A stretch of 36,086 nucleotides of DNA, taken from contig HF990323.1 in assembly GCA_000432775.1 (NCBI GenBank), forward strand, positions 1 to 36,086. Reading direction: 5' to 3'. Under the pieces are notes generated by a model. It did no database searches, was not told where the DNA came from, and was given only the letters and a program-made list of their open reading frames with translations. Origin of the DNA: Alistipes sp. CAG:831. Its GTDB lineage: Bacteria > Bacteroidota > Bacteroidia > Bacteroidales > UBA932. Position 1 is the first letter of the stretch. Each line of letters begins with the position of its first letter. A program made the position numbers and the translations under genes. Of the stretch, positions 16,825 to 24,420 are shown piece by piece.

Positions 16825-18861
16825 ATGCGTCCACTCTGCCTCATATTTTTCTTTCTGCTGGCCGCCGGTACCGCCATGGCCGTGAAAGCTCCGTCCAGGC
16901 CGATAACCGTAATGCAGCCCGACGGAAGGACTATCACGCTGTATATCAGCGGAGACGAGTTCAGGCGACGGATAGTGACGGCCGACGGGACTGCCGTTGC
17001 AAAGGACGAGAGCGGGTTCTTCAGGCCGGTTCAGGAGAGAACGCCAGGCAATGTAGTGCAGCTGAGGAAAAGCAGCATGAGAGCCGCCGCCGTCAAGTCC
17101 GCAGGGAGGGCATACGTCCCGACTGATGTCCGGGTACTGGTGATTCCGGTATGTTTCGCAGACGTGGACTTCTCGGTTACGGACCCCACCGCACATTTCC
17201 ACAACATGCTCAATGCTCCGGGGTACTCTGACAACGGAGGCACTGGGTCCGCCAAGGATTACTTCGAGGCCAATATGCCCGGATATACCTTCACATTCGA
17301 TGTCACAGCCCCTGTCAGGCTCAGCCGCGAGTATTCCTACTACGGCGAGAACGACATATCGGTTCCCAACGTCATCAACTACGACATGCGCCTGAACGAG
17401 CTGGTCCAGGAGGCCTGCTCACTGGCTTCGGCCTCGGTGAGTTTTCCGGTGTACGACAGGGACGGGGACGGACAGGCCGACTACATTTTCTTCTATCTGG
17501 CCGGTTACAACGAAGCGGAGAGCGGGGATGACGGCACCGTCTGGCCCCAGACCTACAACATCTCCTCCGAAGGCATCAGGGTCAACGGCATCCGCATCGG
17601 TCTCTTCGGATGCTCCTCCGAACTCAGCGGCAGCGATCTGGGCATCGAGGGAGGGGAAATACCGTCCGGTATAGGAACGTTCTGCCATGAATTCGGGCAC
17701 TATCTGGGACTGGTGGACCTGTATGACACTGACTACGGCAATGGAGGCACAAGCAACTGCCTCTGGGGCAAACTGTCACTGATGGATGAGGGCAGTTACA
17801 ACAACTCCGGCCGCACACCCCCGTATTTCTGCGCCATAGACCGCGAGCAGGCCGGTGTCATATCGTATATTGATGCCGAGACCGGCACGGAAGTCTCCCT
17901 CTCCCCTCTGCATGCAGGCGGAGAAGTGCTTAGAGTAACCACATCCACCGCAGGCGAGTACTACCTCTTCGAATACCGGACCGAGAGCGGATGGGATTCC
18001 TACATTGAAGGACAGGGCATGGTAGCCTACCACGTGGACCGCTCGGACAATATCGCCGGAGACATCACCGCGTCCGTCCGCTGGAGCACCAATCTGGTCA
18101 ATGCCTACGCCCTGCACGAGTGCGCCGATCTGGTCGAGGCCTACCCTCAGGCCAGTCACATCAGTCAGGTGTTCTTTCCGGGACAGGCAGGTATTGACGA
18201 ATTCTCCGCAGCCGGGAGTCCGGCACTCATCGCCTGGGACGGAACACCTGCCGGCCTCCGACTCACAGAGATAACCGATAACGGAGACGCGCTGACTCTC
18301 AGAATAGAGGAAGACAGCACCGAGATACTGCTCAGCCCCATGAGCTGCCACATCGAAGCATGGCAGAACAAGGCTCTGATGGAATGGAGATGCGGACGTC
18401 CGGGCACCTACACCTGGGCCATTGCCTGGTTGCCCGAAGGCAGCGGGACAGAGCCGCTGAGGGATACGGCATACGCCCAAAGCTACACTTTCACCGGGCT
18501 TACACCCAACACTGAGTATATCTGCAGCATCCACCATGTAGGTGAGCACAACAACGGCGATACTGTCTCGCTCCGGTTCAGCACAGAACCGCTTTCATCT
18601 CCATATCCCTATCTCAGCCTCCGGAGAAGATATGCCCCGGGGGACACAGTCCGGCTGGTGATAAACAACATCACTGAACCGGTCGCATCCGTCGACTGGT
18701 ATATCAACGGCAGCCTGATTCCGTCCGACAGCTATGTGTTCCGCAGGGAAGGCAGCTACCGCATGGAGGTGATCCTGCATTACAGCATTGACGGCAGCAG
18801 CGAGACACTGACCCGCACCCTAAACGTATCAGACATATTTAAAGAAGAGGACTATGAGTGA
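16825..18861 (+). CDS. Secreted M6-family zinc metalloprotease
   Basis: This 678-residue extracellular protease has a signal peptide (CLIFFFLLAAGTAMA). A propeptide region follows (PITVMQPDGRTITLYISGDEFRRRIVTADGT), then the M6 catalytic domain. The zinc motif HExxHxxGxxD is seen at H288-E289-H292-G295-D298 (FCHEFGHYLGLVDLYD), followed by a Met-turn candidate LWGKLSLMDEGSYN. The region ~510-590 looks like a fibronectin type III module (TYTWAIAWLPEG, YTFTGLTPNTEYICSI). The final ~80 residues look Ig/PKD-like (RRYAPGDTVRLVINNI, GSYRMEVILHYSI). Related M6 enzymes are immune inhibitor A of Bacillus and many Bacteroidales secreted proteases. The next gene overlaps its last 8 bases. Substrate not inferable. 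Confidence 0.93.
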   Translation: MRPLCLIFFFLLAAGTAMAVKAPSRPITVMQPDGRTITLYISGDEFRRRIVTADGTAVAKDESGFFRPVQERTPGNVVQLRKSSMRAAAVKSAGRAYVPTDVRVLVIPVCFADVDFSVTDPTAHFHNMLNAPGYSDNGGTGSAKDYFEANMPGYTFTFDVTAPVRLSREYSYYGENDISVPNVINYDMRLNELVQEACSLASASVSFPVYDRDGDGQADYIFFYLAGYNEAESGDDGTVWPQTYNISSEGIRVNGIRIGLFGCSSELSGSDLGIEGGEIPSGIGTFCHEFGHYLGLVDLYDTDYGNGGTSNCLWGKLSLMDEGSYNNSGRTPPYFCAIDREQAGVISYIDAETGTEVSLSPLHAGGEVLRVTTSTAGEYYLFEYRTESGWDSYIEGQGMVAYHVDRSDNIAGDITASVRWSTNLVNAYALHECADLVEAYPQASHISQVFFPGQAGIDEFSAAGSPALIAWDGTPAGLRLTEITDNGDALTLRIEEDSTEILLSPMSCHIEAWQNKALMEWRCGRPGTYTWAIAWLPEGSGTEPLRDTAYAQSYTFTGLTPNTEYICSIHHVGEHNNGDTVSLRFSTEPLSSPYPYLSLRRRYAPGDTVRLVINNITEPVASVDWYINGSLIPSDSYVFRREGSYRMEVILHYSIDGSSETLTRTLNVSDIFKEEDYE

Positions 18862-19282
18862 ATTTAACGGACTTATCGTCTATATAATGCTGATTGTCAT
18901 GCTATTCTGTCTGTCATCATGCGCGGAGATAGTGATAGAGATAGACTCGGCGGAGAAAGAGAGCTTTCTGAAAGAGAGCCGCGAAGGAATATACAGACGG
19001 GGCAGCAGCCTGTTCGTATTCGATGAGGACAGGCACCAGAAGGCATTCAATCAGAGCCGCATCCAGTACAGAATTCAGACAGACGTACAGGACACCTGCC
19101 TCAACATCACTCTGGACGCAATCCCCAGCAGTGCCGGCGTACATATAACCACCTCCATAGACTACCGCAGTCCCGGAGAGCTCATCTCCAGTATGAGCCG
19201 CCTGGAATGCTCCAGGATGGATGAGTACAAGCTGTGGCTGTGGAGTCCCGAAAGCCTGACGGGAATCATCATCGGTCTGTAA
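18854..19282 (+). CDS. Small predicted lipoprotein, unknown function
   Basis: I do not recognise this 142-residue protein. It has a hydrophobic N-terminus ending in a lipobox (IVMLFCLSSC; lipidated Cys at ~23). A polar domain follows (EIVIEIDSAEKESFLKESREGIYRRGSSLFVFDEDRHQ), with several beta-like stretches. It overlaps the end of the M6 protease gene by 8 bases, so it is translationally coupled and probably cell-surface or periplasmic. A role linked to the protease, such as inhibitor or anchor, is possible but unproven. Confidence 0.75.
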   Translation: MSEFNGLIVYIMLIVMLFCLSSCAEIVIEIDSAEKESFLKESREGIYRRGSSLFVFDEDRHQKAFNQSRIQYRIQTDVQDTCLNITLDAIPSSAGVHITTSIDYRSPGELISSMSRLECSRMDEYKLWLWSPESLTGIIIGL

Positions 19283-19289
19283 AATGAAA

Positions 19290-19320
19290 AAGCGGTCAGT
19301 ACTCCGGTACCGAACCGCTT
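19290..19320. terminator. Hairpin between convergent lipoprotein and Hc1-like genes
   Basis: AAGCGGT (19290-19296) pairs with ACCGCTT (19314-19320), with a 17-base loop that can itself partly pair. A-rich sequence precedes it and no long T run follows, so a bidirectional terminator is likely but moderate. Confidence 0.55.
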
Positions 19321-19350
19321 ATTTCCTGAATGAATGTAATACGGAAAAGA

Positions 19351-19524
19351 TTATTTCGAGCTCTCGATTGAGAGTTTCCTGAACTCCTTGAACAGCTTGG
19401 TCAGTTCAAGAGAAGACTTGCGGGCACGTGTGCCGGCTGCCTTGTTGCCTTTTTCGAGTTGTGCGGCTGCATCTTTCTGGAAATTCTCAATTTCCGCATT
19501 GATTTTTTCAATAAGTTCTTTCAT
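19351..19524 (-). CDS. Histone H1-like nucleoid protein (Hc1 family)
   Basis: This 57-residue protein begins MKELIEKINAEIENF, continues through a lysine/alanine-rich part (QLEKGNKAAGTRARKSS) and ends LFKEFRKLSIESSK. The size, charge pattern and the KGNKAAGTRARK segment match the small Hc1-like histone H1 proteins of Bacteroidota, which resemble chlamydial Hc1. It would bind DNA in the nucleoid. The ATG at 19524 is the only sensible start. A -7 box (19553-19560) lies upstream and a hairpin at 19290-19320 lies downstream, so it is a single-gene unit. Confidence 0.82.
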   Translation of the reverse strand: MKELIEKINAEIENFQKDAAAQLEKGNKAAGTRARKSSLELTKLFKEFRKLSIESSK

Positions 19525-19552
19525 ATTTTTTGTTTGAAATTGTTAACGGGTT

Positions 19553-19560
19553 CAAATATA
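19553..19560 (-). promoter_or_regulatory. -7 promoter box for the Hc1-like gene
   Basis: The minus strand reads TATATTTG, a perfect TAnnTTTG, 28 bases before the ATG at 19524. No -33 TTTG at standard spacing; a TTTG lies only 12 bases upstream. Confidence 0.55.
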
Positions 19561-19592
19561 GCAATTATTTTCCAAACCTTGGCTAATTTTCT

Positions 19593-19600
19593 TACTTTTG
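19593..19600 (+). promoter_or_regulatory. -7 promoter box for marC
   Basis: TACTTTTG matches TAnnTTTG and ends 4 bases before the ATG at 19605, predicting an essentially leaderless mRNA. Confidence 0.55.
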
Positions 19601-19604
19601 CAAC

Positions 19605-20186
19605 ATGGAACTTCATTTCAGCATCAAGGAAATACTCAGCGCCTTCATGGTGCTCTTCGCGGTGATAGACATCACCGGATCCACACCTGTCATCATCGGA
19701 CTCAAGGACAAAGGACTTAAAGTAGAGCCCGGTAAAGCAGCCATCCTGTCCACTGTCATATTCCTCCTCTTCCTATTTTTAGGAGACGCTATTCTCTCCC
19801 TTTTCGGGGTAGACATCCAGTCCTTCGCAGTCGCCGGCTCGATTATCATCCTTATCCTGGCCTGCGAGATGATCCTGGACATAGAGATATTCAAGTACAG
19901 CGGTCCAGGAGGCTCTGCGACCATCGTGCCCATCATCTTTCCCCTCATCGCAGGAGCCGGAGCCCTCACCACAGTCCTATCCCTCAGGGCTGAATACCAC
20001 GTGGAGAACATCATTACAGCGATAGTCCTCAATATGGTAATCGTCTATTTCGTGCTCAGATACCTCAATCTAGCCGAACGCATACTCGGCAAGGGCGGTG
20101 TCTATATTCTCCGTAAATTCTTCGGCATCATACTGTTGGCCATAGCCGTAAAGCTATTCACCGCCAATATCGCCACACTGTTCTGA
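19605..20186 (+). CDS. MarC-family inner membrane protein
   Basis: This 193-residue protein has about six hydrophobic helices (ILSAFMVLFAVIDITGSTPVIIGL; AAILSTVIFLLFLFLGDAIL; SFAVAGSIIILILACEMIL; ATIVPIIFPLIAGAGALTTVL; IITAIVLNMVIVYFVLRYL; FFGIILLAIAVKLFTANIATLF). The family motif DITGSTPVIIG and the PLIAGAGALTTV block identify MarC (UPF0056). The name comes from the mar locus, but no antibiotic-resistance role holds up and the function is unknown. It is monocistronic and ends about 20 bases before the arginine promoter region. Confidence 0.9.
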   Translation: MELHFSIKEILSAFMVLFAVIDITGSTPVIIGLKDKGLKVEPGKAAILSTVIFLLFLFLGDAILSLFGVDIQSFAVAGSIIILILACEMILDIEIFKYSGPGGSATIVPIIFPLIAGAGALTTVLSLRAEYHVENIITAIVLNMVIVYFVLRYLNLAERILGKGGVYILRKFFGIILLAIAVKLFTANIATLF

Positions 20187-20205
20187 TAATTTTTCTGTCT
20201 GCTCC

Positions 20206-20237
20206 TTGCATTTTTCAAGGATTATTCCATAACTTTG
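20206..20237 (+). promoter_or_regulatory. Promoter of the arginine operon
   Basis: TTG at 20206-20208 is followed after 21 bases by TAACTTTG (20230-20237), a Bacteroidota -33/-7 pair. Transcription should start near 20242, about 240 bases before the first structural gene and 6 bases before the leader-peptide ATG. Confidence 0.75.
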
Positions 20238-20247
20238 CAGGGAGATT

Positions 20248-20343
20248 ATGATGATTCATACAGGTAACATATCCTCCTTCAATTTTTCCGCACGGCGCAT
20301 CCGATGCCATGCGGAGTCTACCTGTACTCTAGTCCGAATCTAG
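20248..20343 (+). CDS. Putative 31-residue arginine leader peptide
   Basis: A short frame follows the arg promoter and a GGGAG ribosome site (20240-20244). It starts ATG ATG and ends TAG at 20341-20343. The peptide begins MMIHTGNISSFNFS and continues ARRIRCHAESTCTLVRI. Four of 31 residues are Arg, three of them in the run Arg-Arg-Ile-Arg (codons CGG, CGC, ATC, CGA at 20293-20304). These codons sit in a stem-loop. The position ahead of eight arginine genes and the placement of the codons suggest ribosome-mediated attenuation. It could be a chance frame; 31 codons without a stop is not rare. Confidence 0.6.
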   Translation: MMIHTGNISSFNFSARRIRCHAESTCTLVRI

Positions 20344-20448
20344 GAGGGTAACAGTTTCCGGATCCCCTCCATACTATCCTCAGACATCACGAGGTTTATT
20401 CCGATTGCAATTGACAATCACGGTTTGTCTTGCCATTAGGGGCCTCGT
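20259..20448 (+). promoter_or_regulatory. Structured leader RNA of the arginine operon
   Basis: No ordinary gene lies at 20187-20480. A perfect 8-base helix TACAGGTA (20259-20266) / TACCTGTA (20319-20326) encloses a hairpin TCCGCA (20287-20292) / TGCGGA (20310-20315) with inner GCAT-CCG-ATGC, which covers the Arg codons. GGAGGG (20343-20348) can pair with CCCTCC (20365-20370) or instead with TCCTCC (20272-20277), giving alternative folds. A distal helix ACGAGG (20389-20394) / CCTCGT (20443-20448) encloses CCGATTG/CAATC-A-CGG (20401-20423). No classical U-rich terminator is seen, so the exit mechanism (Rho, translation or other) is open. Confidence 0.55.
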
Positions 20449-20480
20449 ATACATTCACCAAATCAGACTGATCTTCAAAA

Positions 20481-21077
20481 ATGAAAATTGACGTAATGGT
20501 GGCTGACAGCAGTCACTGCCGTTTCTCACAGGAAATATGCGAAGAGATGTATGTCTCCGCACAGGAAAGAGGAACAGGCATCGCAAAAAGAAGCCCGGAA
20601 TACATCATTGGGAAAATGAAAGCCGGGAAAGCCGTAATCGCGATTGCGGAAGACGGACGGTTCGCCGGCTTCTCATATATAGAATCGTGGGAAGGGAAAA
20701 GATATGTGGCCAACTCAGGCCTGATCGTAGCCCACGCATTCAGAGGCCTGGGCCTGGCAAAGAGAATAAAGAAACGTACCTTCCTCCTTTCACGCGAGCT
20801 CTACCCTTTCGCAAAAATATTCAGCATAACCACCGGCGCAGCAGTGATGAGAATCAACTACGAGCTTGGATTCAGACCGGTACCCTTCTCAGAACTCACA
20901 TGCGACCCTGAATTCTGGAAGGGCTGCCACGGATGCAGGAATTTTCCCATACTGCAGAAAAACAATTTCAGGATGTGCCTGTGCACCGGTCTCCTCTACG
21001 ATCCCTTCGAGCACATCCGTATCAGAACCATAAATAAATTTCACAAAACCAAAATCACCCGCAGTCATGAACAATAA
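20481..21077 (+). CDS. GNAT-family N-acyltransferase, candidate N-acylglutamate synthase
   Basis: This 198-residue protein has a GNAT fold. The acyl-CoA motif is R88-G-L-G-L-A93 (VAHAFRGLGLAKRIKK) after the beta strands AVIAIAEDGRFAGFSYIESW and YVANSGLIV; TTGAAVMRINYELGFRPV forms the C-terminal GNAT core. A cysteine cluster follows (C141, C149, C152, C166, C168), which could bind metal. It is the first gene of the arginine operon and overlaps argG by 11 bases. No other enzyme for the first committed step is present, so this is the likely glutamate N-acyltransferase. With the succinyl-type ArgF' below, succinyl-CoA is a plausible donor. Reaction is inferred from context. Confidence 0.8.
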   Translation: MKIDVMVADSSHCRFSQEICEEMYVSAQERGTGIAKRSPEYIIGKMKAGKAVIAIAEDGRFAGFSYIESWEGKRYVANSGLIVAHAFRGLGLAKRIKKRTFLLSRELYPFAKIFSITTGAAVMRINYELGFRPVPFSELTCDPEFWKGCHGCRNFPILQKNNFRMCLCTGLLYDPFEHIRIRTINKFHKTKITRSHEQ

Positions 21078-22281
21078 GGTAGTACTGGCCTTCAGCGGAG
21101 GGCTTGACACATCATTCTGTGTCCCGTATCTCAAAAACGAGAAAAATCTTGAGGTACACACCATAACCGTCAATACAGGCGGATTCACCGAGGAGGAAAC
21201 CAAGGCCATCGGAGAAAGGGCTCTCGCCCTGGGAGCCGCATCGCACACAACCGTTGACGCCTCCCGCACATATTACCGCAAGGGACTCAAATACCTCATC
21301 TACGGCAACGTCCTTAAAAATGCGACCTACCCTCTGTCCGTAAGTTCAGAAAGAATATTCCAGGCACTTGAAGTCTTCAGGCACGTCCGGAAACTCGGAG
21401 CCTCATACGTCGCCCACGGAAGTACCGGTGCCGGCAATGACCAGGTACGCTTCGATATTGTCTTCGAGATTCTGGCTCCCGAAGTAAGAATCATCGCGCC
21501 TGTCCGGGAGCTGGCAATAACCCGCCAGGAAGAAATTTCCTACCTGACCTCCCATGGATTCAGTTTCTCATGGGAGAAATCCAGATACTCCATCAACCAG
21601 GGACTCTGGGGCACCAGCATAGGAGGAGTGGAGACCCTGTCCTCCGACGGCTGTCTGCCAGAAGAAGCATACCCGGTACAGGTGAGCAGACAGGATACCT
21701 TGCATATCAGAATAGGGTTTGAGAAGGGTGAGCCGGTATCGCTCGACGGGAACAGAATGGACCCTGTAGACTTGATCAAAGAGCTTCATGCAACTGCAGC
21801 GCCATACGGCATAGGCAGGGACATCCACGTCGGAGACACCATAGTCGGCATAAAGGGAAGGGTTGCCTTCGAGGCAGCTGCCCCACTTATCCTGATCAAG
21901 GCCCATCACCTGCTGGAGAAACACGTCCTGACCAAAGGACAGCTCTACTGGAAAGACCAGATAGCCTGCTGGTACGGACAGCAGATGCACGAAGCCATGT
22001 ACCTGGATCCGGTAATGCGGGACATGGAAGCGATGATGGACAGTATGGAGCAGTACGTCACGGGAGAAGTGGAAGTGGAGCTGAGGCCATACAGCTTCTC
22101 CGTACTGGGCTGCAGGAGTCCCCATGACCTGATGAGCTCCAGATTCGGCACCTATGGGGAAATAAACCGCTCCTATACAGGTGCTGATGTGACAGGATTC
22201 ACCAAAGTACTGGCCAATCCGCTGAAGATATACTACAGTGTCAACGGGACCGGAGACGGCCATATAGCCGATACGCTATGA
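21067..22281 (+). CDS. argG: Argininosuccinate synthase
   Basis: Joins citrulline and aspartate using ATP to form argininosuccinate, the penultimate step of arginine synthesis. The 404-residue protein starts MNNKVVLAFSGGLDTSFC with the N-type ATP-pyrophosphatase loop SGGLDTS at residues 10-16. The signature AHGSTGAGNDQVRFD and the SINQGLWGTSIGG block are present. Length matches the family. The start codon lies within the end of the GNAT gene (11-base overlap), and its stop overlaps the argC start as ATGA, so it is translationally coupled on both sides. Confidence 0.97.
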   Translation: MNNKVVLAFSGGLDTSFCVPYLKNEKNLEVHTITVNTGGFTEEETKAIGERALALGAASHTTVDASRTYYRKGLKYLIYGNVLKNATYPLSVSSERIFQALEVFRHVRKLGASYVAHGSTGAGNDQVRFDIVFEILAPEVRIIAPVRELAITRQEEISYLTSHGFSFSWEKSRYSINQGLWGTSIGGVETLSSDGCLPEEAYPVQVSRQDTLHIRIGFEKGEPVSLDGNRMDPVDLIKELHATAAPYGIGRDIHVGDTIVGIKGRVAFEAAAPLILIKAHHLLEKHVLTKGQLYWKDQIACWYGQQMHEAMYLDPVMRDMEAMMDSMEQYVTGEVEVELRPYSFSVLGCRSPHDLMSSRFGTYGEINRSYTGADVTGFTKVLANPLKIYYSVNGTGDGHIADTL

Positions 22282-23249
22282 TACGGGCAGCCATTGCCGG
22301 GGGTACCGGCTATACCGGAGGCGAACTGCTCCGGATTTTGCTGAACCACCCCATGGTCAGGGTGACGGATGTTCTATCCTCGTCAGCAGATGGAATACCG
22401 GTAGCGGACATACACAGGGACCTCATCGGCGAGACGGACCTGAAGTTCGGAACGGAGATGCATGACCCTGACGTACTTTTCCTATGCCTGGGCCACAGCC
22501 TGTCCAGGGAATTCATCCACAGCCACAACATAGGCAAGGACTGCAGGATCATAGACCTTGGAAATGATTTCCGTCTCGAGGAGGACTACGCGGAGCGGCA
22601 TTTCGTCTACGGACTCACGGAAGCGGCAAGGGAGGATATCCGGCAAGCCGTCAGCATAGCCAATCCCGGCTGCTTCGCAACGGTCATACAGCTGGCACTG
22701 CTGCCCTTGGCCTCTGCCGGACTCCTCAAAGACGAGGTCCATGTAAGTGCTGTCACAGGCTCTACAGGAGCAGGGAAAAAGCCTGTAGAAAGCGTCCACT
22801 TCAGCTACAGGGACAACAACCTGTCCATCTACAAGCTGTTCTCCCACCAGCACCTGGGAGAAATACGGAAACATCTAGGCCGCATATCCGGAAATGAGCC
22901 GACAATCAATTTCGTTCCATTCAGGGGAGGTTTCACCCGCGGCATCTTCGCCAGCGTATATACACGGGCTGCTTCAGGGGTCTCAGAAAAAGCCTTCACA
23001 AGACTGTTCGAAGATTATTATGCAGACTCCCCCTTCGTCTTCCATTCCACCGGAGCGGTATCCCTCAAAGAAGTGGTAAACACCAACAAAGGGCTGCTGC
23101 ACGTGGAGCTGCACGACGGATATGTCCATATCAGCTCCATAATAGACAACCTGCTCAAAGGCGCGTCCGGACAGGCCGTACAGAATATGAACCTGATGTT
23201 CTCCTTCCCCGAGGACTGTGGTCTGAAATTCAAGCCATCAGCTTTTTAA
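22278..23249 (+). CDS. argC: N-acyl-gamma-glutamyl-phosphate reductase
   Basis: Reduces N-acyl-glutamyl phosphate with NADPH to the semialdehyde, the third step of the acylated arginine branch. The 323-residue protein has the nucleotide motif AGGTGYTGGELLRIL (residues ~7-21), the catalytic C132 in SIANPGCFATVIQ, and the ArgC sequences GSTGAGKK, HQHLGEI and VPFRGGFTRGI. It is complete at the typical ~320-350 length. It overlaps argG by 4 bases and is followed by argD after 21 bases. In this organism the physiological substrate is probably the succinylated form, judged from ArgF'. Confidence 0.95.
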   Translation: MIRAAIAGGTGYTGGELLRILLNHPMVRVTDVLSSSADGIPVADIHRDLIGETDLKFGTEMHDPDVLFLCLGHSLSREFIHSHNIGKDCRIIDLGNDFRLEEDYAERHFVYGLTEAAREDIRQAVSIANPGCFATVIQLALLPLASAGLLKDEVHVSAVTGSTGAGKKPVESVHFSYRDNNLSIYKLFSHQHLGEIRKHLGRISGNEPTINFVPFRGGFTRGIFASVYTRAASGVSEKAFTRLFEDYYADSPFVFHSTGAVSLKEVVNTNKGLLHVELHDGYVHISSIIDNLLKGASGQAVQNMNLMFSFPEDCGLKFKPSAF

Positions 23250-23270
23250 GAAAACCAACAACTTACAGAC

Positions 23271-24416
23271 ATGGACCTTTTCAAAGTATACGGACAGTGG
23301 GACATAGAGCCCGTAAGAGGACTTGACACCACTATATGGGACAAAAACGGGACCAGATACACCGATCTCTATGGCGGTCATGCCGTAATATCCATCGGAC
23401 ACAGCAACCCGCACTACATCAAGGTCGTCTCGGAACAGCTATCCAGACTGGGATTCTACTCCAACGCCGTGCAGAACTCCCTGCAGAAAGAACTGGGCCG
23501 CAGACTGGGAAAGGCCTGCGGATATGACAGCTACTCCCTATTCCTGTGCAACTCCGGAGCCGAGGCCAATGAAAATGCCCTCAAGCTGGCCTCATTCCAT
23601 ACCGGCAGAAGCCGTATCCTGGCATTCCGCAAATCCTTCCACGGCAGGACATCCGGAGCCGTCGCCGCTACGGACAATCCGGCACTGCGGTCTTCCTTCA
23701 ACTCCTCCTGTAATGTGACTTTCGTTCCCCTCAACGACACTGAAGCGGCGGAGCGGGAGCTTTCCACCCGCACCTACGCAGGAGTCATCATCGAGGGCAT
23801 CCAGGGAGTAGCCGGAATACACATGCCCGATGACGGATTTCTCAGAGAACTCCGCCACCTCTGTGACAAGCACGGCACTGTCCTGATTCTGGATGAAATA
23901 CAGTCCGGATACGGAAGGACAGGGAAATTCTTCGCCCACCAGTTCTCGGGCATCAGGGCTGACATCGTCACTGCCGCGAAAGGCATGGCCAACGGCTTTC
24001 CCATCGGAGGGGTAATAATCTCCCCCGAGATAAAGCCCTCCTACGGACTGCTGGGAACCACATTCGGAGGCAACCACCTGGCATGCACTGCCGCCCTGGC
24101 TGTCCTTGACGTCATGGAAAACGGGCACCTGATGGAAAATGCCGCCAGGACAGGTGAATACCTGCGCATGGCATTCCACCCCGGAGGACATCCTGACCAT
24201 GCCCTCGAAGAATACCGCGGACGCGGTCTCATGATAGGCCTTCAGGTCAAGCCTCAATACACCGGACTCAGGGACAGACTGCTCTTTCAGGAACATTTCT
24301 TCACGGGCTGCGCCGGGACAGACGTCATACGCCTCCTCCCACCCCTGACTCTCTCTATTGAAACCGCCGGCAGATTTATGGACAGCTGGCACAGACTAAC
24401 CGCAGAAAAACAGTAA
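23271..24416 (+). CDS. argD: N-acylornithine aminotransferase
   Basis: This PLP-dependent class III aminotransferase converts N-acyl-glutamate semialdehyde to N-acylornithine using glutamate. The 381-residue protein has the PLP-binding lysine K237 in TAAKGMANGFPIGG. The cofactor-binding sequences LILDEIQSGYGRTG and CNSGAEANENALKLA and the FHGRTSGAVAAT loop are intact. The length is slightly short of the 390-400 common in other phyla but has no internal gap I can see. It lies 21 bases after argC and 4 bases before argF'. Confidence 0.95.
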   Translation: MDLFKVYGQWDIEPVRGLDTTIWDKNGTRYTDLYGGHAVISIGHSNPHYIKVVSEQLSRLGFYSNAVQNSLQKELGRRLGKACGYDSYSLFLCNSGAEANENALKLASFHTGRSRILAFRKSFHGRTSGAVAATDNPALRSSFNSSCNVTFVPLNDTEAAERELSTRTYAGVIIEGIQGVAGIHMPDDGFLRELRHLCDKHGTVLILDEIQSGYGRTGKFFAHQFSGIRADIVTAAKGMANGFPIGGVIISPEIKPSYGLLGTTFGGNHLACTAALAVLDVMENGHLMENAARTGEYLRMAFHPGGHPDHALEEYRGRGLMIGLQVKPQYTGLRDRLLFQEHFFTGCAGTDVIRLLPPLTLSIETAGRFMDSWHRLTAEKQ

Positions 24417-24420
24417 AACA

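Noticed and set aside
16789..17202. N-terminal extension of the PCMD protein to an upstream ATG
   Set aside because: It would lie across the M6 protease coding region and bury the signal peptide; a -7 box sits between the two possible starts.
20238..20480. Known riboswitch or T-box ahead of the arg operon
   Set aside because: I see no TPP, cobalamin, SAM or T-box consensus elements; a leader peptide with Arg codons explains the region better.
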